Shown here in pieces: positions 9,049-18,594 of a stretch of 64,000 nucleotides of DNA. Made by a program: the position numbers and the translations under genes. Positions within the stretch are counted from its first letter, which is position 1. Each line of letters starts with the position of its first letter. The DNA is from an uncultured Gammaproteobacteria bacterium (GTDB lineage: Bacteria > Pseudomonadota > Gammaproteobacteria > Eutrophobiales > Eutrophobiaceae). The stretch is from the NCBI GenBank assembly GCA_943788815.1, contig CALSRS010000001.1, positions 1,239,501-1,303,500 on the forward strand, written 5' to 3'. The notes beneath the pieces were generated by a model. That model was not told the DNA's origin. It was given only the letters and a program-made list of their open reading frames with translations, and did no database searches.

Positions 9049-10956
9049 ATGAATATAAAATACAGACCAGAAATAGACGGATTAAGGGCGATTGCTGTCT
9101 TATCTGTCGTCATTTATCACGCCAATATAGTATTTAATCAATCTCGCCTGATTAGTGGTGGTTACCTCGGTGTCGATATATTTTTTGTCATATCTGGTTA
9201 TCTGATCACTTCCATCATTCTCAAAGGATTAGCACAGGGAAATTTCAGTTTTGCTGAATTTTATGAACGCAGGGCAAGGAGAATATTCCCTGCCCTGTTT
9301 ACTGTAAGCGTGGCCATGGTTCCGTTAGCTTATATACTGCTTATACCCTGGCAATTAATCGATTTTGCAAAAAGCATCTTCTCAACTATTTTTTTCGTTT
9401 CAAATATTTATTTCTGGAAAAATTCGGGATATTTCGCCACGGATGCAGACCAAATACCCATGTTGCATACCTGGAGCTTATCGATTGAGGAGCAGTTTTA
9501 CATCTTGTTTCCTCTATTTTTATTTCTACTCTGGCGGCATCTTCGTAGATTCATAATTCCTGTATTTATAATCGGCATCGTCCTGTCATTGCATCTTGCG
9601 AATACTGTTTCAAGTTATCAACCAGATTCATCCTTTTATCTTTTACCTACACGTATGTGGGAACTCCTTTGTGGGGCCGTGCTTGCGAATGCAGAGACTG
9701 TATATGGTCGCAGAACTTTGAAGACCATAACTAATACAATAATCACTGCAGTGTGCATGATAATGATAATTTCATGTTTTTTTCTTTTTAATGAAAACAC
9801 ACTGCATCCAGGATATCTGACCTTGTTTACTGTTGCAGGCACAATGGGGCTCATCTGGTTTTTGGAACCCGAAGGGAACATTACAAAATGGCTTTCATTT
9901 AGACCCATAGTTTTTACTGGTCTTATCTCCTATTCACTTTATCTATGGCATTACCCACTGTTTGCTTTTTTAGAAATCAGCGCGCCAGGAACCGGCGCAA
10001 CCATGAAGATATTAATTATTGCTATCTCGATAGTACTAGCAGTTTTTAGTTATTACTTCATCGAACAACCATTTCGAACAAAACGCCTCAATATGAAATA
10101 TTTTCTGTCATATTGCTCGACCCTGGCAATGGCACTTTTAGTAGTTACCGGAGTGGTATTGAAAACAGATGGCGGTTTGGGGAGATATAACCCAATGAAC
10201 CTAGAGATGTTAAGTAAAGGACCTAATGAACTTGGAATCTATGTAAGAGCCAGGTTCAATGAATATCATGATCGAGATTTTGAAGATAACGGCAAGATCA
10301 AATTGTTGATAATTGGAGACAGCTATGGGCAGGACCTGGTAAATGCAATTTTTGAGAGTGAGGTAATTACAAAATTCACACTATCGACTTACAGGATTTC
10401 CGCTAGATGTGGAAATCTCTATCTACATTATGATTTTTCGGAAAAAATTGCCGCTAATGATCAAACGCTATGTGCAAATTATCGTGATTATAGCAATGAA
10501 AGGATTCAATATCTGATGAAACAGGCAGATACCATATGGATAGTCTCATCCTGGAGACCCTGGCAAGTAGAATTGTTACCAGAAAGCATTGAAAATATTC
10601 AAGCTGTCACAAATGCCAGGGTATTAGTTTTTGGTAGGAAAAATTTTGGTGATATTTCGATAAACCAACTTATATCTATACCAGAGAATAAAAGAGCAGA
10701 TTACAGGCATAGGGTCACTAATAGCCACTGGCAGACGAATGAATTAATGAAAAATAGTATTGAAGATGATTACCTGATTGATTTACAGGAATTGCTATGT
10801 GATGGACTCATGACATGTCCTGTATTTGATAATAACAACAACATTATCTCTTATGATGGCTATCACCTGACAACAATGGGGGCGAAATTTCTTGGTGAAA
10901 AATTAAAATCGCACCCTTTAATGATCGATCTTTTGTCAGATGTAAATGTAGACTAA
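9049..10956 (+). CDS. Acyltransferase-3 / SGNH fusion, OafA-type O-acetyltransferase
   Basis: An N-terminal integral-membrane acyltransferase-3 domain (residues 1 to about 370) begins YRPEIDGLRAIAVLSVVIYH and contains HTWSLSIEEQFY and the RRIFPALF region. It is followed by a periplasmic SGNH hydrolase-like domain with IGDSYGQDL near residue 420 and a DGYHLTTMGA Asp-His motif close to the C-terminus. Such proteins transfer acetyl groups from the cytoplasm to periplasmic glycans such as O-antigen, exopolysaccharide or peptidoglycan. The acceptor cannot be read from sequence. Its last 21 bp overlap the convergent uppP gene, so the two 3' ends cannot share a conventional terminator between them. 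Confidence 0.9.
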   Translation: MNIKYRPEIDGLRAIAVLSVVIYHANIVFNQSRLISGGYLGVDIFFVISGYLITSIILKGLAQGNFSFAEFYERRARRIFPALFTVSVAMVPLAYILLIPWQLIDFAKSIFSTIFFVSNIYFWKNSGYFATDADQIPMLHTWSLSIEEQFYILFPLFLFLLWRHLRRFIIPVFIIGIVLSLHLANTVSSYQPDSSFYLLPTRMWELLCGAVLANAETVYGRRTLKTITNTIITAVCMIMIISCFFLFNENTLHPGYLTLFTVAGTMGLIWFLEPEGNITKWLSFRPIVFTGLISYSLYLWHYPLFAFLEISAPGTGATMKILIIAISIVLAVFSYYFIEQPFRTKRLNMKYFLSYCSTLAMALLVVTGVVLKTDGGLGRYNPMNLEMLSKGPNELGIYVRARFNEYHDRDFEDNGKIKLLIIGDSYGQDLVNAIFESEVITKFTLSTYRISARCGNLYLHYDFSEKIAANDQTLCANYRDYSNERIQYLMKQADTIWIVSSWRPWQVELLPESIENIQAVTNARVLVFGRKNFGDISINQLISIPENKRADYRHRVTNSHWQTNELMKNSIEDDYLIDLQELLCDGLMTCPVFDNNNNIISYDGYHLTTMGAKFLGEKLKSHPLMIDLLSDVNVD

Positions 10957-11736
10957 AAGACTACCCAGTAATACTCTGTAAATTACATAGGGAAGCAAAC
11001 CTGTACGATCTAATAGTTTAATAAAGAAATGAATCGTAATCACAGCCATACCAAAAGACACCAATGTGACTATGAACATACCACTCCAATCAACAACCTC
11101 TTGACTCATAGCCAGTTTGAAACCTTCATAGCCACCAGCCAGAAGAATCGTTGGTATCGATAACAAAAATGCAAATCTCGCGGCTGATTCCCGATTCATT
11201 CCAAGTAATAATCCCGCAGTAATAGTGATCCCCGATCGTGAGGTACCAGGGATGAGCGCAAGAACCTGAAAGGCACCGATAATCAACACATCCTTAATTG
11301 TCAGTGATGATACGGTTCTGGTTTTTTTTCCGAAATGATCAGCGAGATAAATCATAAAACCAAAAAAAAGTGTCGCACCTGCAATCACCAGAGGATCACG
11401 CAAATAATTCTCGATAATTTCACTAGATAATAAACCTGCAATGGCGATAGGAAGGGTGGCAAAAATTAAATACCATAACGACCTTGAATGTTCCTCATCA
11501 AAACTGAATCGACTAGTCACCCAGCTACCAAGCATAAGCTTGAGGTCATTTCGAAAATAGAAAATGACGGCGCACAATGTCCCAACATGAGCAGCCACAT
11601 CCATAGCCAGCCCCTGGTCCTGCCATCCGAATAAGTGTGGCAACAAGATGAGATGAGCAGAACTTGAGATGGGTAAAAATTCCGTTAATCCCTGTACGAA
11701 ACCCAGGATGAGGTAATGTAGTATGCCGTCTTCCAT
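10936..11736 (-). CDS. uppP: Undecaprenyl-diphosphatase (bacitracin resistance protein BacA family)
   Basis: This integral-membrane enzyme dephosphorylates undecaprenyl diphosphate to recycle the lipid carrier of peptidoglycan and surface polysaccharide synthesis. The two family signatures are present: GLTEFLPISSSAHLIL near the N-terminus and PGTSRSGITITAGLLLGM in the middle. The 266-residue length is normal. The upstream lipoprotein gene ends 2 bp before the start codon, and the methyltransferase gene lies 2 bp before that, giving a three-gene minus-strand operon. The 3' end overlaps the convergent acyltransferase gene by 21 bp. Confidence 0.95.
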   Translation of the reverse strand: MEDGILHYLILGFVQGLTEFLPISSSAHLILLPHLFGWQDQGLAMDVAAHVGTLCAVIFYFRNDLKLMLGSWVTSRFSFDEEHSRSLWYLIFATLPIAIAGLLSSEIIENYLRDPLVIAGATLFFGFMIYLADHFGKKTRTVSSLTIKDVLIIGAFQVLALIPGTSRSGITITAGLLLGMNRESAARFAFLLSIPTILLAGGYEGFKLAMSQEVVDWSGMFIVTLVSFGMAVITIHFFIKLLDRTGLLPYVIYRVLLGSLLVYIYI

Positions 11737-11738
11737 TA

Positions 11739-12461
11739 TTACAATATGGGCAGAAAAATAGCTGATGCCATTTGTTGAATAACTTTGGTAATAGTCCGAT
11801 TAGTCCTTCCGGAAATTATTAGTGCCATGGTGTCTTGTAGCCCAATTAATTTTCCAAATAACCTCTCATAACTCAGATAGGTTTCTTCAAGGCCTATAGA
11901 ATTACTGTACAGGTATAGTTCACCTTTTTCATCGTAAGAGTTTCCCAGTTTCCAAACTGCAATTTCTATGTTTCTTGCCAGATTGTATAAATTTTGAGGA
12001 TCCGGCGCCTGGAAAAAATAAAAATTTCTCTTGTTATTGTATGCTTCCATTAACATAAATAATAAGCCTGCTGTCAGGCCAAATACCCTGTCTCCTTTAT
12101 AATCAGGGGAAAATGTAATTAAAATAACATCACTACCATACATGCCGGGAAATTCATCAAATTCCCAGTTATGGTCAAGGTCAAATAACCTGATAACATT
12201 TTCATCTATGGTTTTTGCATAAGACGACTTTCCAAGTTCCCTTGGGTTTCGCTTATATAATTTGGTCATCATTTCACGTAAATGAGTTCTGGATTCTTCC
12301 ACATGGACTTCGATAACTTCACCCATGTCCGTTTTTACCAGTGAACCGACCTGGTAACTTTCATGGGGAAGACCATCAGGACGGGTACTATTATGAAAAC
12401 ATCCTGAAATAATGAGCGATATCACACTAGCCAGTAGCAATACGGGAAATCGATTAAACAT
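11739..12461 (-). CDS. Hypothetical lipoprotein (240 aa)
   Basis: A signal peptide ends in the lipobox LISGC (cysteine near residue 21), so this should be an acylated envelope protein. The remainder has no family I recognise. Notable stretches are a DLDHNWEFDEFPGMYGSD segment, a hydrophobic patch FGLTAGLLFMLMEA and a C-terminus ending in MASAIFLPIL. The gene lies between a MidA-type methyltransferase and uppP with 2-bp gaps on both sides, so it is translated in the same operon. Function is unknown; an envelope role is only inferred from the lipobox. Confidence 0.8.
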   Translation of the reverse strand: MFNRFPVLLLASVISLIISGCFHNSTRPDGLPHESYQVGSLVKTDMGEVIEVHVEESRTHLREMMTKLYKRNPRELGKSSYAKTIDENVIRLFDLDHNWEFDEFPGMYGSDVILITFSPDYKGDRVFGLTAGLLFMLMEAYNNKRNFYFFQAPDPQNLYNLARNIEIAVWKLGNSYDEKGELYLYSNSIGLEETYLSYERLFGKLIGLQDTMALIISGRTNRTITKVIQQMASAIFLPIL

Positions 12462-12463
12462 TG

Positions 12464-13690
12464 TTATAACCTGTGTACGCTATTTCCACCTAGAAAACCT
12501 TTTAATGGGACTGTAATATTCCGAGTCAAACCCATCACCTTGAATTTTTCTCCCATCTCGCCTGGAAGCATTAATTTCCCGGCCTGTTGTGCAATCTGCA
12601 GATTTAATTTTTCATCATCAGATCGGCATGAATTTATAATATCTTCAATACCACAAGAGATTAAAAAGCCTGTCTGAGATATATAACCATGAACATCCAT
12701 GCCAACTTCATGGGCTGACTCTGCGACACTAGTAAAATCAACGAATGCAGATATGTCCTGGCATCCAACCAGAATTAACGGGTTATCATGACTGCGATGC
12801 CTGTAGTGACAAACTAATGTCCCCATACTACGTTGAGGATGATAATACTCTTTTCGTGAATAACCATAATCGACAAAAAGTACGGCCCCTGTTGATAATA
12901 TTTCTGACAAAGATCGCAAAAATGGCTTAATTAAAAGATTAACCTCCGTTATATAAGCATCATCTAAAGTATCAAGGCAGGCTTCTAAACGGGAATATGA
13001 CTCAGAAATTAATATTCCATCTACATCCTTGTCAACTTCCCACCCAAAACAGTCATTCTCATTGGTGACTTTTAATTCATTAATCTTCTTATCTGAAACA
13101 CTAATTTTGTGTACGGGGAAAGCATCCAGGACCTCATTTGCCAAAATAATTCCACTGAACCTTTCTTCAGGGAGGGTATCGAGCCACTTAACTCTTTCGA
13201 GGATTTCAGGTTGTCGTTCCTTTAGAGTCTGGTACTGTCTTTGTTTCAGATCAGCGCTGGTTTCCAGAATGAGATATTCAGCGGGCAAGGCATTGAACCG
13301 CTTCAACTCAGAAAGTAAATCACACGCCATAGCGCCACTTCCTGCCCCCAATTCCAGTATCCGATCTGCCCCCGTGATTTCAAATACCTCCAGGCACTGC
13401 CTGGCAATACAGTATGAAAACACGGGTGAAATCTCAGGCGCCGTTGTGAAATCACCATCAATACCAAATTTGCGGGCGCCAGCACTATAATAACCCAGTC
13501 CAGGTTCATAAAGAGCCATATCCATAAAACGATCAAACCCTATAATTCCATCATTTTCATGAATTTCTGTGTTGATTACTTCAACCAGCTTTTTGCTATA
13601 TTCCTTCGCCGTGCTATCTGGCTCGGGCAAATCCAGCTGATTTTTTGGATGATTTAAAGCTTGGTTTTTCACTGAGTCATTGTTTCTCAA
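12464..13690 (-). CDS. SAM-dependent methyltransferase, MidA/NDUFAF7 family
   Basis: The protein is a class I methyltransferase of the MidA (DUF185) family. The SAM-binding loop ILELGAGSGAMACDLL is visible, preceded by the family-typical EPGLGYYSAGARKFG and TTAPEISPVF segments, with ANEVLDAFPV and VLFVDYGYSRKEYYHP after it. The mitochondrial homologue NDUFAF7 methylates an arginine of complex I subunit NDUFS2, but the bacterial substrate is not settled. Length (408 aa) fits. The gene is divergent from the pteridine reductase gene, with start codons within about 60 bp. It heads the operon with the lipoprotein and uppP. Confidence 0.9.
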   Translation of the reverse strand: MRNNDSVKNQALNHPKNQLDLPEPDSTAKEYSKKLVEVINTEIHENDGIIGFDRFMDMALYEPGLGYYSAGARKFGIDGDFTTAPEISPVFSYCIARQCLEVFEITGADRILELGAGSGAMACDLLSELKRFNALPAEYLILETSADLKQRQYQTLKERQPEILERVKWLDTLPEERFSGIILANEVLDAFPVHKISVSDKKINELKVTNENDCFGWEVDKDVDGILISESYSRLEACLDTLDDAYITEVNLLIKPFLRSLSEILSTGAVLFVDYGYSRKEYYHPQRSMGTLVCHYRHRSHDNPLILVGCQDISAFVDFTSVAESAHEVGMDVHGYISQTGFLISCGIEDIINSCRSDDEKLNLQIAQQAGKLMLPGEMGEKFKVMGLTRNITVPLKGFLGGNSVHRL

Positions 13691-13747
13691 TCAAACATTT
13701 TATAGGGAGTATGTTTATAATTGACAGTTAAACATCATACCCAAGCC

Positions 13748-14470
13748 ATGACCATGAAAACAGTATTAATCACAGGAGCCGCAAAACGGATTGGGGCGAA
13801 CATCGCCAAAGGATTACATGCAAACGGCATGAACGTAATAATCCACTATCATTCTTCAGAAAAAGAAGCGAGATGCCTCACAGATGAATTAAATAGTATT
13901 CGTCTTAACAGTGCGTATTTAGTGCGAGCTGACCTGAGAAAAATAGAATCAATCAATGGACTACTTGAATCCGTTCTGAATTTTACGGACAGCCTGGATG
14001 TACTAATCAATAATGCATCTGTGTTTTACCCAACAACTGTGGGTAAGACTACTGCAGACCAATGGATGGACCTGGTCGGGACAAATTTAAAGGCCCCCTA
14101 TTTTTTAGCACAGACCTTTCAAGCTATGCTTAAAACTGCCAGGGGATGCATTATAAATGTCACCGACGTGTATGGGGATTTTCCATTAAAAAACCACGCA
14201 GTTTATTCAGCATCGAAGGCAGGCTTGATAATGTTAACCAAATCACTCGCACAGGAATTGGCACCTGAGGTAAGAGTCAATGCCGTTTCGCCAGGGGCAA
14301 TCTTATGGCCAGATAGTATTGAAGAAAATCATCAATCAGAAGTGATGGCCAAAACCCTGCTAGGTAGAGCGGGTTCTGTCGAAGACATTACTCGTGCAAT
14401 CCGTTTTCTTATTGAGTCTGATTTTATTACTGCACAGATAGTAAATGTAGATGGTGGGCGTCTGAATTAA
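13748..14470 (+). CDS. Pteridine reductase (FolM/PTR1-type SDR)
   Basis: This is a short-chain dehydrogenase with the arginine-type cofactor loop TGAAKRIG that marks pteridine reductases and FolM. It also has LINNASVFYP, the YSASKAGL catalytic YxxxK and SPGAILWPD. These enzymes reduce dihydrofolate or pterins with NADPH, and the neighbouring folK and folB support a folate role. The frame is open back to a TTG at 13721, which a TAGGGAG stands 11 bp before. I prefer the ATG at 13748 (or 13754) because the conserved fold starts at KTVLITGAAKR. The gene is divergent from the MidA-family methyltransferase and convergent with a lipoprotein gene. Confidence 0.85.
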   Translation: MTMKTVLITGAAKRIGANIAKGLHANGMNVIIHYHSSEKEARCLTDELNSIRLNSAYLVRADLRKIESINGLLESVLNFTDSLDVLINNASVFYPTTVGKTTADQWMDLVGTNLKAPYFLAQTFQAMLKTARGCIINVTDVYGDFPLKNHAVYSASKAGLIMLTKSLAQELAPEVRVNAVSPGAILWPDSIEENHQSEVMAKTLLGRAGSVEDITRAIRFLIESDFITAQIVNVDGGRLN

Positions 14471-14484
14471 AAAAGATTAAAAAA

Positions 14485-14889
14485 TTAGAATTCTGGAAAG
14501 GCACTATCCAATAGCCATTTCCCTGTATTGTCTTCATACCACCAGCGTTGATTAAATTCGAGAGTCCTAATCGTCGCACTATTATTCTTATAATAATTCA
14601 GCTTCCCTTCAACAGTGGCCTCCGTTTGCTCTGGGTTGACGGTCCTGTCTGTAATCTCAAATCCTGTCACCCTGATACTATCCATAATAGATGAGTCAAT
14701 TTCAGGCTTTTCGCCATCTTCATTAAAATGATAAGAAACTGCATCTTCCGTGCGACTCCATCGAAGTGCATAAGCATAATTATCGATAGCCTCATTTAGC
14801 GTTTCCAGTTTTTTGCGTTCTGCTGTTCCACTGCACGACAGGAGTATTAACAGCGGAATAATTGCGATGAGTCTAATCAATTTATTCAT
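14485..14889 (-). CDS. Hypothetical small lipoprotein (134 aa)
   Basis: A signal peptide ends in the lipobox-like LLILLSCSG, so a lipid-anchored envelope protein is likely. The mature part starts with a helix, then an NTF2-like alternation of strands (VTGFEITDRTV, ATVEGKLNYY and FNQRWWYEDNTGKWLLDS). The family is unknown to me, although small lipoproteins with a conserved WWYEDNTGKWLL-type ending recur in gammaproteobacteria. It is 29 bp downstream of folK on the same strand and may be the last gene of the folB-folK transcript. Confidence 0.75.
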   Translation of the reverse strand: MNKLIRLIAIIPLLILLSCSGTAERKKLETLNEAIDNYAYALRWSRTEDAVSYHFNEDGEKPEIDSSIMDSIRVTGFEITDRTVNPEQTEATVEGKLNYYKNNSATIRTLEFNQRWWYEDNTGKWLLDSAFPEF

Positions 14890-14918
14890 AGTATTGTCCA
14901 GTTTTAGCTTATAGCGAA

Positions 14919-15431
14919 TTAGGTATGCAAGTCTTCCTGTATTGACAGATCGACTTCTACTTTCCAGATTTTCTGTTCTGTCTTATCAAATTCTGCCCAT
15001 ATTTTACTAATTTTCAATCCTTTTTCGGGATGTAATGTATCTGCAGCAATTTCTGCCAATGGACATAATACAAATGCATAAGATTCAATATCTGATCTTG
15101 GCAAATCCAGGGAATCTTCATGTATCACTAGATCGTCATACAACAAGAGGTCCAGATCCAACGTACGAGAAGAAAAACGCGGAACATTTCTTAATCTACC
15201 AAGGCCATCTTCTATCTGACCTAATTTTACGGATAAATCCTGCGGTGAGAATGACGTTTCAAATCCTGTCACCAAATTATAAAAATTATCACCTGCAAAT
15301 CCATAGGCAGGGCTTTCATAAACAGAGGATATCCTCAGATTAGACCCCAGTGTGGACAATGCAGTAAGAGCAGACCTTATATTTTGCTCCCTCTCGACAT
15401 TACTGCCTATCCCAATATATGCGAGTCCCAT
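14919..15431 (-). CDS. folK: 2-amino-4-hydroxy-6-hydroxymethyldihydropteridine pyrophosphokinase
   Basis: This enzyme transfers pyrophosphate from ATP to 6-hydroxymethyl-dihydropterin in folate synthesis. Motifs include IGIGSNVEREQNI at the start, ESPAYGF and the RFSSRTLDLDLLLYDD Mg-ATP region. Two starts are possible. A TTG at 15455 has AGGAG 6-7 bp upstream and would overlap folB by 23 bp. The ATG at 15431 has AGGA 6 bp upstream and begins one base after the folB stop, right before the conserved GLAYIGIGSN. I chose the latter. Close packing implies translational coupling with folB. Confidence 0.93.
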   Translation of the reverse strand: MGLAYIGIGSNVEREQNIRSALTALSTLGSNLRISSVYESPAYGFAGDNFYNLVTGFETSFSPQDLSVKLGQIEDGLGRLRNVPRFSSRTLDLDLLLYDDLVIHEDSLDLPRSDIESYAFVLCPLAEIAADTLHPEKGLKISKIWAEFDKTEQKIWKVEVDLSIQEDLHT

Positions 15432-15432
15432 A

Positions 15433-15789
15433 TTAGGTCCTGGAACCTCGCTCAATAATGACTCCTACATCCCTGACACCCCGAACCGCACCTTTTTTGT
15501 TCAATTTGATACGACACCAGGCAACACCAAATTCATCAATAATAATACCAGCAACCCTTTCTGCTAAGGTTTCTACCAGATTAAACTCGCTTTCACCGAT
15601 ATATGCGAATAACCTTTTCGCAACTGCCTTATAATCCAGCGTATCCTCGATACTATCTGTTTGAGCGGCATTTTTAATGTCCGTCCCCATCTCTATGTCC
15701 AGAATGAGGGTCTGCCGGGTCCTTCTTTCCCAATCATAGACGCCAATAATGGCGTCAACTCGAAGATCATTTAAATATACGATATCCAT
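15433..15789 (-). CDS. folB: Dihydroneopterin aldolase
   Basis: This 118-residue enzyme converts dihydroneopterin to 6-hydroxymethyl-dihydropterin and glycolaldehyde, immediately before the FolK step. Family features are the start DIVYLNDLRVDAIIGVYDWE, the TLDYKAVAKR segment, the catalytic-region FNLVETLAERVAGII and the KLNKKGAVRGVRDVGV end. It is transcribed divergently from plsY, about 100 bp away, and is followed by folK with essentially no gap. Together with the pteridine reductase it makes a small folate-biosynthesis neighbourhood. Confidence 0.94.
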   Translation of the reverse strand: MDIVYLNDLRVDAIIGVYDWERRTRQTLILDIEMGTDIKNAAQTDSIEDTLDYKAVAKRLFAYIGESEFNLVETLAERVAGIIIDEFGVAWCRIKLNKKGAVRGVRDVGVIIERGSRT

Positions 15790-15889
15790 TACTTCACTAT
15801 TAGATTATTAATCATGCCTTCTGATATTACATTATTCATCAGGTCATGAATAACTTGAATTTTATCGAAATTCAACGTCCAATAATGTC

Positions 15890-16486
15890 ATGCTTGTAAA
15901 CATCACATACATTTTAAGTGCGTACCTAATAGGTTCCTTGTCAGCTGCGATTATCGTTTGCAAACTGATGGGTCTTAAAGACCCCCGCGAAGGCGGTTCA
16001 AAAAACCCAGGGGCAACGAATGTGCTCAGACTGCATGGTAAAACAGCTGGCATATTGTCTCTTATGGGGGATTTATTTAAGGGCGTCATTCCAGTTCTGA
16101 TTGCTCGGTATTCAGATACTCCCGACTGGGTGGTCGCCTTATCTGGGCTTGCTGTTTTTCTAGGGCACTTGTTTCCCGTATTTTTCAATTTCAAGGGCGG
16201 CAAAGGGGTAGCAACCTCACTTGGTGTACTACTCGCCACATCCTGGTTACTCGGTTTGTCATTTATGTTGACCTGGGTCACGGTCGCCAGTATCTCTCGT
16301 TATTCATCTCTTGCAGGAATGACAGCAGCCTTATGCTTACCGATATTTGCCTTGTGGTTAACATCAAACATTGCTTACCCCTTTGTCTTTTTGATCATGG
16401 CAATTTTTCTTATTACAAGACATCAGCAAAACATAAAACGACTACTCGCGGGAACAGAGTCTAAAATAGGTCAGAAGAAAGTATAG
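15890..16486 (+). CDS. plsY: Glycerol-3-phosphate acyltransferase (acyl-phosphate dependent)
   Basis: This inner-membrane enzyme acylates glycerol-3-phosphate with acyl-phosphate, the first step of phospholipid synthesis. The family motifs are GSKNPGATNVLRLHGK near residues 36-51 and FNFKGGKGVATSLGV in the middle, with about five to seven membrane helices. The 198-residue length is typical. The ATG at 15890 is used because an earlier ATG at 15885 meets a stop within a few codons. The gene is divergent from folB and convergent with tsaD. A partial inverted repeat between the last two genes may end both transcripts. Confidence 0.95.
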   Translation: MLVNITYILSAYLIGSLSAAIIVCKLMGLKDPREGGSKNPGATNVLRLHGKTAGILSLMGDLFKGVIPVLIARYSDTPDWVVALSGLAVFLGHLFPVFFNFKGGKGVATSLGVLLATSWLLGLSFMLTWVTVASISRYSSLAGMTAALCLPIFALWLTSNIAYPFVFLIMAIFLITRHQQNIKRLLAGTESKIGQKKV

Positions 16487-16495
16487 AGAGGGTTA

Positions 16496-16525
16496 ACAGG
16501 ATGTGAAAAATTCTGTCAATCCTGT
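16496..16525. terminator. Possible bidirectional hairpin between plsY and tsaD
   Basis: ACAGGAT at 16496-16502 is complementary to ATCCTGT at 16519-16525, with a 16-base AT-rich loop. It sits in the 67-bp gap between the convergent plsY and tsaD genes. No clear T-tract follows on either strand, so it is at best a weak or factor-assisted terminator. Confidence 0.3.
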
Positions 16526-16553
16526 CTATTCCAGAATCAAAACCAAGAACTAC

Positions 16554-17585
16554 TTACTTTTCACTTTTACTTGTTACATTTTTTTCCTGTGCCAAGGTCC
16601 ATCTTGGATACGCAGCGAAAGACAGCGGTTCAGCTCTGCCCTCTTTTAAATGCAGGTATCCTGCATAAGCAATCATAGCGCCATTATCTGTACAGAATTC
16701 CATACGTGGATAATAAACTTTAGCATCAACTTGATGAACCATCGAACCAAGACTTTCTCTTAATTGTGTGTTTGCACTTACACCACCGGCAGCAACCAGG
16801 GAACGGATACCGGTTTGTTCAATGGCTCGGCGACATTTTATAGTTAATGTATCGACCACTGCATCGACAAATCCTCTGGCAATATCAGCTCGTGCCTGCT
16901 CATTATCTTCTGACCGTTGGATGACAAGCATGGTATGAGTTTTTAAACCACTGAAGCTGAAATCAAGTCCCGGTCGGTCAGTCATGGGCCGAGGAAAATG
17001 ATAGCGGTCAGGATTACCCGCATTAGCTAATTTGGATATTGCTGGTCCTCCAGGATAACCCAGGCCTAGCAATTTTGCCGTTTTGTCAAAGGCCTCACCC
17101 GCTGCATCATCAAGTGACTCACCAAGCAAATGGTATTGCCCTGGTTTGTCTACCTGAATTAACTGAGTATGTCCGCCAGAAACAAGCAAGGCCAAAAAGG
17201 GATATTCGGGTGGATCTTCTTCCAACATCGGTGCCAATAGATGCGCTTCCATATGATGGATACCAACCGAGGGAACATCCCAGCCGTAGGCCAGACTTCT
17301 TCCAACAGCCGCCCCAACCAGTAAGGCACCAATGAGCCCAGGTCCTGATGTGTAGGCAACACCATTTATTTCTTCGTGTTTAATACCTGCTTTTTCAAAT
17401 AACTGATCAAGCAAAGGTACAATTCGCCTGATATGATCACGAGATGCCAACTCTGGGACAACCCCACCATAAGCTTGATGAATGTCTACCTGGCTATGGA
17501 CAATATCAGCAATAATTCCCTTTTCTGGGTTAAATATGGCCAGTCCAGTCTCATCGCAGGAGGTTTCTATACCTAAAATATTCAT
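16554..17585 (-). CDS. tsaD: tRNA N6-adenosine threonylcarbamoyltransferase
   Basis: TsaD transfers the threonylcarbamoyl group to A37 of ANN-decoding tRNAs, acting with TsaB and TsaE. The metal-binding histidines H111 and H115 are in [10 protein letters not shown], and [12 protein letters not shown] and [14 protein letters not shown] give the ASKHA nucleotide fold. The 343-residue length is normal, and the start [13 protein letters not shown] is the standard family N-terminus. It is divergent from rpsU, the classic gammaproteobacterial arrangement beside the macromolecular synthesis genes. Confidence 0.97.
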   Translation of the reverse strand: MNILGIETSCDETGLAIFNPEKGIIADIVHSQVDIHQAYGGVVPELASRDHIRRIVPLLDQLFEKAGIKHEEINGVAYTSGPGLIGALLVGAAVGRSLAYGWDVPSVGIHHMEAHLLAPMLEEDPPEYPFLALLVSGGHTQLIQVDKPGQYHLLGESLDDAAGEAFDKTAKLLGLGYPGGPAISKLANAGNPDRYHFPRPMTDRPGLDFSFSGLKTHTMLVIQRSEDNEQARADIARGFVDAVVDTLTIKCRRAIEQTGIRSLVAAGGVSANTQLRESLGSMVHQVDAKVYYPRMEFCTDNGAMIAYAGYLHLKEGRAEPLSFAAYPRWTLAQEKNVTSKSEK

Positions 17586-17697
17586 AATTTGACCTATTTT
17601 AAGCTATTTTCTCTAAATCATCTTGCAATTAACATTATTCCAACTAGAATTCTCTCTCTTTTTTAGAATAAACAGGACAATAAGGAACAACGAGCTA

Positions 17698-17913
17698 ATG
17701 CCATCAGTTAGAGTAAGAGATAACGAACCATTTGATATTGCGCTTAGACGCTTTAAGCGCGCATGTGAAAAAGCAGGTACATTAGCCGAAGTTCACAGAA
17801 GAGAGTTTTACGAAAAACCCACCCAGGTTAGAAAGCGTAAAGCCGCTGCCGCTGTAAAACGAAATCAGAAACGTATGTTTAAAGAAACCGCCCGCCACAC
17901 CCGTCAATATTAA
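17698..17913 (+). CDS. rpsU: 30S ribosomal protein S21
   Basis: This is a small-subunit ribosomal protein that helps initiation complexes pair with the Shine-Dalgarno. The 71-residue product [20 protein letters not shown] and its lysine/arginine-rich tail ending ARHTRQY match S21 over its whole length. The frame is open upstream to 17623, but the ATG at 17698 is the conserved start, and AAGGAACAACGAGCTA supplies a plausible binding site. It leads the rpsU-yqeY-dnaG-rpoD cluster and is divergent from tsaD. Confidence 0.98.
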   Translation: MPSVRVRDNEPFDIALRRFKRACEKAGTLAEVHRREFYEKPTQVRKRKAAAAVKRNQKRMFKETARHTRQY

Positions 17914-17936
17914 TATCTAACAGGATCTGACTCAGC

Positions 17937-18386
17937 ATGAGTAGCCTGAAACAAAAAATTAACGAAGACGTCAAGGACGCAATGCGTAATAAGGACAAGG
18001 ATTGCCTGACTACGCTACGTTTAATCACAGCCGCTATTAAACAAAAGGAAGTTGATGACAGAATTGAACTGGATGATACTCAGATCATTGCCATCATTGA
18101 TAAAATGGCCCGTCAACACAAAGATTCAATTGAGCAATATCAAAATGCCGGGCGAGTTGATCTGGTAGAAAAAGAACAGTCAGAACTGGCTATCGTTGAA
18201 AGCTACCTCCCCACACAGTTACCTGAAGATGAAGTGAAATTGCTTGTACAACAGGCTATTAATTCAACTAATGCTGAATCCATCAAAGACATGGGGAAAG
18301 TGATGGGTGTACTCAAACCTCAATTACAAGGACGTGCGGATATGGGGAATGTCAGTAATCAGGTGAAATCACTGCTGTCCACGTAA
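17937..18386 (+). CDS. yqeY: GatB/YqeY domain-containing protein
   Basis: This 149-residue cytosolic protein has the YqeY fold that resembles the tail domain of GatB and is thought to bind tRNA. Family signatures are LKQKINEDVKDAMRNKDK at the start, LPTQLPEDEVKLLV in the middle and DMGKVMGVLKPQLQGRADM near the end. Its biochemical role is not firmly known. It sits 23 bp after rpsU and about 210 bp before dnaG, the standard place in this operon type. Confidence 0.93.
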   Translation: MSSLKQKINEDVKDAMRNKDKDCLTTLRLITAAIKQKEVDDRIELDDTQIIAIIDKMARQHKDSIEQYQNAGRVDLVEKEQSELAIVESYLPTQLPEDEVKLLVQQAINSTNAESIKDMGKVMGVLKPQLQGRADMGNVSNQVKSLLST

Positions 18387-18463
18387 TACAGATACTCGCT
18401 ATAAACAGCTGTTTTCGTTATTCCGGGGTGATATTTTAAATAGAAATCATTATTAAGTTTGTC

Positions 18464-18489
18464 GACTGGTCACCCTAAAACCGGTCTTT
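18464..18489 (+). terminator. Stem-loop between yqeY and dnaG
   Basis: GACTGGT (18464-18470) pairs with ACCGGTC (18480-18486), with one G-U and a nine-base loop, and TTT follows. It may be a weak terminator or attenuator separating rpsU-yqeY from dnaG-rpoD. The first 15 bases recur with one change after rpoD at 22391. Confidence 0.4.
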
Positions 18490-18594
18490 AATGCTTGTTG
18501 GTTAGGCTATGTCCCTGTTTTTGTAAGCCGCTGAAAAAAATATCACTGTTCTGGATGCCAGCAAGCGAACAGCTGGCTATACTCTTACATCCTT